A stretch of DNA of 64,000 nt from an uncultured Luminiphilus sp. (GTDB lineage Bacteria > Pseudomonadota > Gammaproteobacteria > Pseudomonadales > Halieaceae): NCBI GenBank assembly GCA_943787485.1, contig CALSMP010000009.1:1-64000 (forward strand). The letters run 5' to 3'. Each line of letters starts with the position of its first letter. Position 1 is the first letter of the stretch. The position numbers and the translations under genes were made by a program. Below, piece by piece: positions 59,668 through 64,000 of this stretch. The notes beneath the pieces are model-generated. The model did no database searches, was not told the origin of the DNA, and saw only the letters and a program-made list of their open reading frames with translations.

Positions 59668-62571
59668 ATGAGCGTACGCTCGCGACATTATTCGCACGTG
59701 GTTAAAGCCCTTGGAGCAGCTTGTGTTGTTGTTATTGGCACGTTGACCGGATGTGTGGAACACCAAGCAACGGGGCAATTCAAGGGGCGCGGCGTAGCTT
59801 CGGGAATCGTGCAGAGCCCTAATGATAGCCGTGAATATCGAGCGGTTCGGCTGGATAACGGAATTGACGTGTTGCTGGTGTCCGATCCAGCGGTAGAGAA
59901 ATCAGCAGCGGCCCTCAGTGTTGGTGTCGGCTTGATGTTTGACCCTATGGCCTACCAAGGCATGGCGCACTTTCTCGAGCACATGTTGTTTATGGGTACC
60001 GAGGCCTACCCCGATATCGATGGCTACATGAGCTATATCAATGAGAACGGTGGCTCGAGGAATGCCTACACGTGGCTTGATATTACCAACTACATGTTCG
60101 AGATTAAAAACAGTGCTTATGAGGGCGCGCTCGATCGATTCTCCCACTTCTTCAAAACTCCCTTGCTCGACCCCGAGTACATAGAAAAGGAAAAAAATGC
60201 GGTCAACGCAGAGTGGTCTATGCGGCGAGAAATGGACTACTTCGGCATGTTTAAGTTAGGCCGAAGCTTTATGGGAGACCACCCGGGAAATCGATTTCTG
60301 ATCGGCAATTTGGAGAGCCTTGCCGATAAGGAAGGATCCACGCTGCACGAGGCCACGCTCGATTTCTATGATCGTTACTACGGCGCGGACATCATGAAAG
60401 TGGCGATGGTCAGTGATCAGAGTCTGGATCAAATGGAGGCGCTGGCGACTCGCTACTTCGCCGACATACCGGTTAAAGGTATCGAAAAGCCCTCAGTGAC
60501 AACACCGCTGAATTTTGAGGAGGCCGCCGGTAAGTTGGTTCGCTACGTGCCTTTGGAAGATCAACGCCTGTTGCAGCTCGACTTTTTTATCGACGCTAAC
60601 AACAATCAGTTTCGCGTAAAGCCAAATCGCTACCTGTCCTATATCTTGGGATCAGAGATGCCCAATACGCCGGCTAGCCGATTGAAGGAGTTGGGATGGG
60701 CTAGCGGTCTGATGACGACTGCGTCACCCAACGGTTACGGCAATTACGGCACCTTCAGCATTCAAGTGGATTTGACCGAGGCCGGTATGGCGCACCGTGA
60801 AGAAATTACCAATATGCTCATGGGTTACCTTGAGGTGTTGCGTAAGACAGGCATCGACGATCGTTATTCGCAAGAATTGAACACATCGCTCAACAACCAA
60901 TTCCGTTTTCTGGAAAAGATCAACGACTTTTCCTACGTGTCCTCACTTGCGGCATCCATGCAAAATTACCCCATCGAGAACGTGATCAATGCGCCCTTCC
61001 TATTTGATGGATTTGATGCGAATGCGGTCAACGGCGTGTTGGCACAATTGGTGCCCGAGCGCATGAACGTCTGGTACGTTTCCAAAGACGAGCCGGCGAC
61101 GGAGGAAATGCATTTTTACGCAGGCCGATATGCGGTAGAGCCCTTGCGCCTCGCACCGGTAGAAGATCAAGTGACGCTTGCCAATGACAACGGTCTGGGC
61201 CTACCGAGCTTAAACACCCTGCTGCCGGAATCTTTCGAAGTAGAACACGGGCCCATAACACCGCAGAAACTGGTAGCAACCGACGATTTGGAAATTTGGC
61301 TGCAGGGCAGCGAAGCGTTCCCCGAACAGCCTAAGGGTTTTACCCAGCTCTACCTCAATACCGATTCGCGCACAGCGGATGCCTCTGCCGAGGTAATGTA
61401 TGCGCTGTGGACGGACCTATACAACCTCAGTCAAACAACGCTGTTTACGGAGGCGGGTATCGCCGGCATGAACGTGGGGGCTTCATCTGGCTTTGGCCTT
61501 CGGCTGACATTATCGGGGTTCACCGACAAGCAGCCCGAGTTGCTCCAGCGTGCGGTAGCAGCACTGCGCATCAAGCCTACCGAGCGTGAGCTTGAACAAG
61601 CGGTCGATCGGTACTTGCGGAGGCTAGATAATGCGCGGTTCGGATTCGCGGTCAGGCAGTTATTCCCCGCGGTGCAACGGCTAACCCAGACGGGCCAGTT
61701 TGATCGCGAGAGCCTGGTCGAGGCGGCCAAAGCGGTCACGCAAGAGTCCTTGGCGCAATTTATGGCAGGCGAGTTGGCCGGCGCTTACACACGCCTCTAC
61801 CTCTTTGGAAATTACACCCAGTCTTACGCTGACGAGCTTGCTGAGATGTTGAGTGTCGCCATACCCGCCAGTGGGAACAATGGCTATCAGCGGCCGGCGG
61901 TATACGCGCCCAAGCCTGGTACCCGTCTGGTATATCAGGAAGCGTTGCCTATCGAGGATTTGGGTATGCTCTATCTGTTTGCGGCACCTGAAGCGACCAT
62001 TGAAAATTTGGCTCGGGGTGAATTGGTCAGCGCCCATCTTTCGAGTCGCGCCTTTAACCAGTTGCGCACGGAAGAGCAGCTTGGTTATGCGGCCGGGGGC
62101 TTTGCTACTGAGCTTGGCGACCATCCGATGCTCGGGCTCTATATCCAAACCCCTGTCAAAGCGCCGGTAGAGATGCTTGCCCGCTTTGACGCGTATCGTT
62201 CTGAGTTTGCTGAAGATATGGAGGCTTTGACCAACGAGGATTTCAGCAGAATCAAAGCGGGTGTCATCACTACCCTTACCGAACCACCGAAGAACCTTTC
62301 CGACGAGGCGGCTCCCTTTATAAGTGATTGGACGCGAGAGCGTTACGACTTCGATACCCGAGCCCGGCTCATCGCTGCTGTCGAGACGGTGACCTTGCAG
62401 GAGGCGAGGGCCTACTACCGCGACACCATGCTGGCAGAGGACAGCGGGCGAATTTTGATTCAGCTCAAAGGAACCACGTTTGCCGAGGCACCCTTCGCCA
62501 CGCTGCCCGAAGCGGTGGTGGTTGAGGATGTGGGTGCGTTTCACCGTCAAATGCCGACGCAAAAGAGGTGA
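59668..62571 (+). CDS. M16 family zinc peptidase, lipoprotein (protease III-like)
   Basis: 967 residues from the ATG at 59668, which has GGAGGAAG directly upstream. A lipoprotein signal ends in LTGC (Cys about residue 29). The inverted zinc motif HFLEH (MAHFLEHMLFMGTE) lies at about residue 101, with the downstream Glu expected near VNAEWSMRREMDYF. Four M16 repeats fill the length, as in insulysin/pitrilysin (E. coli PtrA is 962 residues). It would degrade peptides at the periplasmic or outer-membrane face. It is followed by a strong hairpin. Confidence 0.94.
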   Translation: MSVRSRHYSHVVKALGAACVVVIGTLTGCVEHQATGQFKGRGVASGIVQSPNDSREYRAVRLDNGIDVLLVSDPAVEKSAAALSVGVGLMFDPMAYQGMAHFLEHMLFMGTEAYPDIDGYMSYINENGGSRNAYTWLDITNYMFEIKNSAYEGALDRFSHFFKTPLLDPEYIEKEKNAVNAEWSMRREMDYFGMFKLGRSFMGDHPGNRFLIGNLESLADKEGSTLHEATLDFYDRYYGADIMKVAMVSDQSLDQMEALATRYFADIPVKGIEKPSVTTPLNFEEAAGKLVRYVPLEDQRLLQLDFFIDANNNQFRVKPNRYLSYILGSEMPNTPASRLKELGWASGLMTTASPNGYGNYGTFSIQVDLTEAGMAHREEITNMLMGYLEVLRKTGIDDRYSQELNTSLNNQFRFLEKINDFSYVSSLAASMQNYPIENVINAPFLFDGFDANAVNGVLAQLVPERMNVWYVSKDEPATEEMHFYAGRYAVEPLRLAPVEDQVTLANDNGLGLPSLNTLLPESFEVEHGPITPQKLVATDDLEIWLQGSEAFPEQPKGFTQLYLNTDSRTADASAEVMYALWTDLYNLSQTTLFTEAGIAGMNVGASSGFGLRLTLSGFTDKQPELLQRAVAALRIKPTERELEQAVDRYLRRLDNARFGFAVRQLFPAVQRLTQTGQFDRESLVEAAKAVTQESLAQFMAGELAGAYTRLYLFGNYTQSYADELAEMLSVAIPASGNNGYQRPAVYAPKPGTRLVYQEALPIEDLGMLYLFAAPEATIENLARGELVSAHLSSRAFNQLRTEEQLGYAAGGFATELGDHPMLGLYIQTPVKAPVEMLARFDAYRSEFAEDMEALTNEDFSRIKAGVITTLTEPPKNLSDEAAPFISDWTRERYDFDTRARLIAAVETVTLQEARAYYRDTMLAEDSGRILIQLKGTTFAEAPFATLPEAVVVEDVGAFHRQMPTQKR

Positions 62572-62585
62572 CTAACGATTAGCAA

Positions 62586-62617
62586 TTCCCGCTGGCGTAT
62601 CCCGTCGCCAGCGGGAA
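62586..62617 (+). other. Perfect 12-bp hairpin after the M16 gene
   Basis: TTCCCGCTGGCG and CGCCAGCGGGAA pair over 12 bp with an 8-base loop. The bases after it (CGGTAGCC) are not T-rich, so it may protect the transcript's 3' end rather than terminate by itself. Confidence 0.6.
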
Positions 62618-62629
62618 CGGTAGCCCCGA

Positions 62630-62663
62630 GCCCCTGATTTTTGAGAAGAAGGGGCATTTTTTT
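62630..62663 (+). terminator. Rho-independent terminator between the M16 gene and aceE
   Basis: The stem GCCCCT / AGGGGC (62630-62635 with 62650-62655), with a 14-base loop, is followed by ATTTTTTT. It is a plausible intrinsic terminator for the M16 transcript. Confidence 0.7.
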
Positions 62664-62672
62664 GCATTTATA

Positions 62673-62763
62673 ATAGTTCTAAAAAGGAATTGAATGGCAA
62701 ATAGGGCTAAAATTATTTAAATTTCGAGCTCAACCAAAGAAAAATATAGTTCTAAAAAGGAAT
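62673..62763 (+). promoter_or_regulatory. 18-bp direct repeat pair upstream of aceE, candidate operators
   Basis: ATAGTTCTAAAAAGGAAT occurs at 62673-62690 and, identically, at 62746-62763, with starts 73 bp apart (about seven helical turns). Each carries the inverted ends TTC and GAA (TTC-TAAAAAG-GAA). They lie in the A/T-rich stretch before aceE and could bind a regulator or loop DNA. The sequence does not resemble the E. coli PdhR site. Confidence 0.45.
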
Positions 62764-62766
62764 CTA

Positions 62767-62825
62767 TTTAGGTTTTGGTGCAAATAGAGCAGCCTAAAGG
62801 CGGCAAATACCGCCGCGTTTGCCGC
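62767..62825 (+). promoter_or_regulatory. Leader region of aceE with alternative hairpins
   Basis: TTTAGG (62767-62772) pairs with CCTAAA (62793-62798). Downstream, GCGGCAAA (62800-62807) can pair with TTTGCCGC (62818-62825), or instead GGCGG (62799-62803) with CCGCC (62810-62814). The last two foldings share bases and exclude each other, an attenuator- or switch-like layout. The region lies 32 bases before the aceE ATG. No known riboswitch class is recognised. Confidence 0.35.
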
Positions 62826-62856
62826 TTAGCGCTCAAGAATTGGGGGATAGAGGTCG

Positions 62857-64000
62857 ATGATAGAAACAGCAGTTGACGCTCAAGAGCGTCAGGAATGGCT
62901 TGATGCCCTTGATGCCGTGGTGCGTCATGGTGGTATTCAGGCCGGTGGTGAGATCGTCAGCTCGCTGGCACAGCATGCCGAGAATTCGGGTGTTCCGCTT
63001 CCTCAAGCCATCACGACCCCATTTCGCAACACCATCCCCCCCGAGCAACAACGTCCCATGCCCGGTGACCTGTTTATGGAGCGGCGGATCCGATCCTTGA
63101 TCCGTTGGAATGCGATGGCGATGGTCATGCGCGCCAATGACAACGAGGACGGTCTTGGCGGGCACATCTCAAGCTTCTCCTCCAGCGCCACCCTCTACGA
63201 CATAGGAATGAACCATTTTTTTCGGGGTACCGAGAATGGTCATCCCGGTGACCTCGTTTTTTATCAAGGCCACAGCGCCCCCGGAATGTATGCGCGGTCT
63301 TTCCTTGAGGGGCACATAAGTGAAGAGCAGCTCACCAATTTTCGTCGGGAAGTCGATGGCAACGGCCTGAGCTCCTACCCTCATCCGTGGCTGATGCCTA
63401 ACTACTGGCAGTTTCCCACGGTTTCGATGGGGCTGGGTCCGATCCAGGCAATTTACCAAGCACACGTCATGAAATATCAGCAAAACAGAGGTTTGGTAGA
63501 TCATCGCGATCGCAAAATCTGGTGCTTCATGGGCGACGGTGAATGCGATGAACCGGAATCACTGGGTGCGATTGCGCTGGCAGGGCGCGAGGGTCTGGGT
63601 AACCTCCACTTTGTGATCAACTGCAACTTGCAGCGCCTCGATGGCCCCGTTAGAGGAAACGGCAAGATCATTCAGGAACTCGAGGGCGTTTTTCGGGGCG
63701 CGGGTTGGAACGTGATTAAAGTGATTTGGGGTCGTAAGTGGGACCCGCTGCTGGAGCGCGATAAGAGCGGCTTATTGCAGAAACGCATGGACGAAGTCTG
63801 CGATGGCGAGTTGCAAAACTTTAAATATAACGGGGGCGCCTACACTCGAGAACATTTTTTCGGCAAATATCCCGAGACGCTGGAATTGGTCAAAGACCTG
63901 AGTGACGAAGACATCATGTACCTAAATCGGGGCGGTCATGATCCTTACAAGGTGTACGCCGCTTATGCGGCTGCTTGCGAGGAAACCCAGCGTCCCACGG
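62857..64000 (+). CDS. aceE: Pyruvate dehydrogenase E1 component (partial, 5' part)
   Basis: About 381 residues are visible; the gene continues beyond base 64000. It is the homodimeric-type E1 of the pyruvate dehydrogenase complex (ThDP-dependent decarboxylation of pyruvate and transfer to lipoyl groups). Landmarks are DNEDGLGGHISSFSS, GHSAPGMYARSFLEG and the ThDP-Mg motif GDGECDEPES. The ATG at 62857 follows AGAGG. The gene has a long regulatory-looking leader. Confidence 0.97.
   Translation, partial: MIETAVDAQERQEWLDALDAVVRHGGIQAGGEIVSSLAQHAENSGVPLPQAITTPFRNTIPPEQQRPMPGDLFMERRIRSLIRWNAMAMVMRANDNEDGLGGHISSFSSSATLYDIGMNHFFRGTENGHPGDLVFYQGHSAPGMYARSFLEGHISEEQLTNFRREVDGNGLSSYPHPWLMPNYWQFPTVSMGLGPIQAIYQAHVMKYQQNRGLVDHRDRKIWCFMGDGECDEPESLGAIALAGREGLGNLHFVINCNLQRLDGPVRGNGKIIQELEGVFRGAGWNVIKVIWGRKWDPLLERDKSGLLQKRMDEVCDGELQNFKYNGGAYTREHFFGKYPETLELVKDLSDEDIMYLNRGGHDPYKVYAAYAAACEETQRPT

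Overview
This window looks like chromosomal DNA of a marine-type gammaproteobacterium, possibly near Halieaceae/Cellvibrionales. That placement is an inference from gene content and order, not from a marker-gene tree. The housekeeping block smpB - ratA - rnfH - bamE - fur - recN - hrcA - grpE - dnaK - dnaJ - dapB is typical of Gammaproteobacteria. TonB-dependent uptake, many CoA-ester enzymes, aceK, bepA-tusA-perM and aceE fit the same picture. I see no tRNA, rRNA, insertion sequence, prophage or CRISPR array.

Layout. 0-10.8 kb: the 5' part of an AraC-like regulator, then a GMC oxidoreductase/aldehyde dehydrogenase pair, a Tat-exported berberine-bridge-type flavoprotein, and a TonB-dependent receptor between two secreted NTF2-like proteins, followed by a GPH-type symporter. 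This reads as an uptake and oxidation cluster for an unknown organic substrate. 10.9-22.8 kb: a catabolic run for a nitrogen-containing compound, comprising an M14-like DUF2817 protein, a PLP lyase, a nitrilase, a diheme cytochrome c, RidA, an opine-dehydrogenase/3-hydroxyacyl-CoA-dehydrogenase fusion, an amidase and a ThDP enzyme. A cytochrome/streptogramin-lyase-like protein, a MOSC protein and an enoyl-CoA hydratase follow. 22.9-24.9 kb: an EF-hand protein, an ECF sigma factor, a probable anti-sigma factor and a CpxP-like sensor in one operon. 24.9-37.8 kb: housekeeping and heat-shock genes. 38-46.5 kb: paired acyl-CoA dehydrogenases, aceK, two histidine phosphatases, tesB, a double-TetR regulator and an enoyl-CoA hydratase. 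46.5-55.4 kb: a signalling and secretion region on the minus strand, with a 1452-residue hybrid histidine kinase, a small secreted repeat protein, a subtilase and a REC-GGDEF-EAL protein. 55.5-64 kb: nadA, bepA, tusA, perM, an M16 lipoprotein peptidase and the start of aceE.

The most unusual items are three. First, a small secreted protein built from 13-residue repeats (51.0-51.45 kb), whose repeats differ almost only at synonymous positions in a frame that the given sequence disconnects from its signal peptide. Second, the opine-dehydrogenase/HAD fusion inside the nitrilase/amidase cluster. Third, an intrinsic terminator hairpin that also encodes a signal-peptide core.

Sequence quality matters here. 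Six genes (ridA, the fusion, grpE, dnaK, the repeat gene and perM) are broken only by extra bases, about 24 in total and mostly C, with no deletion needed. Removing them restores full-length proteins of normal size. I read these as base-calling or assembly errors rather than pseudogenes, and give coordinates for the whole repaired genes.
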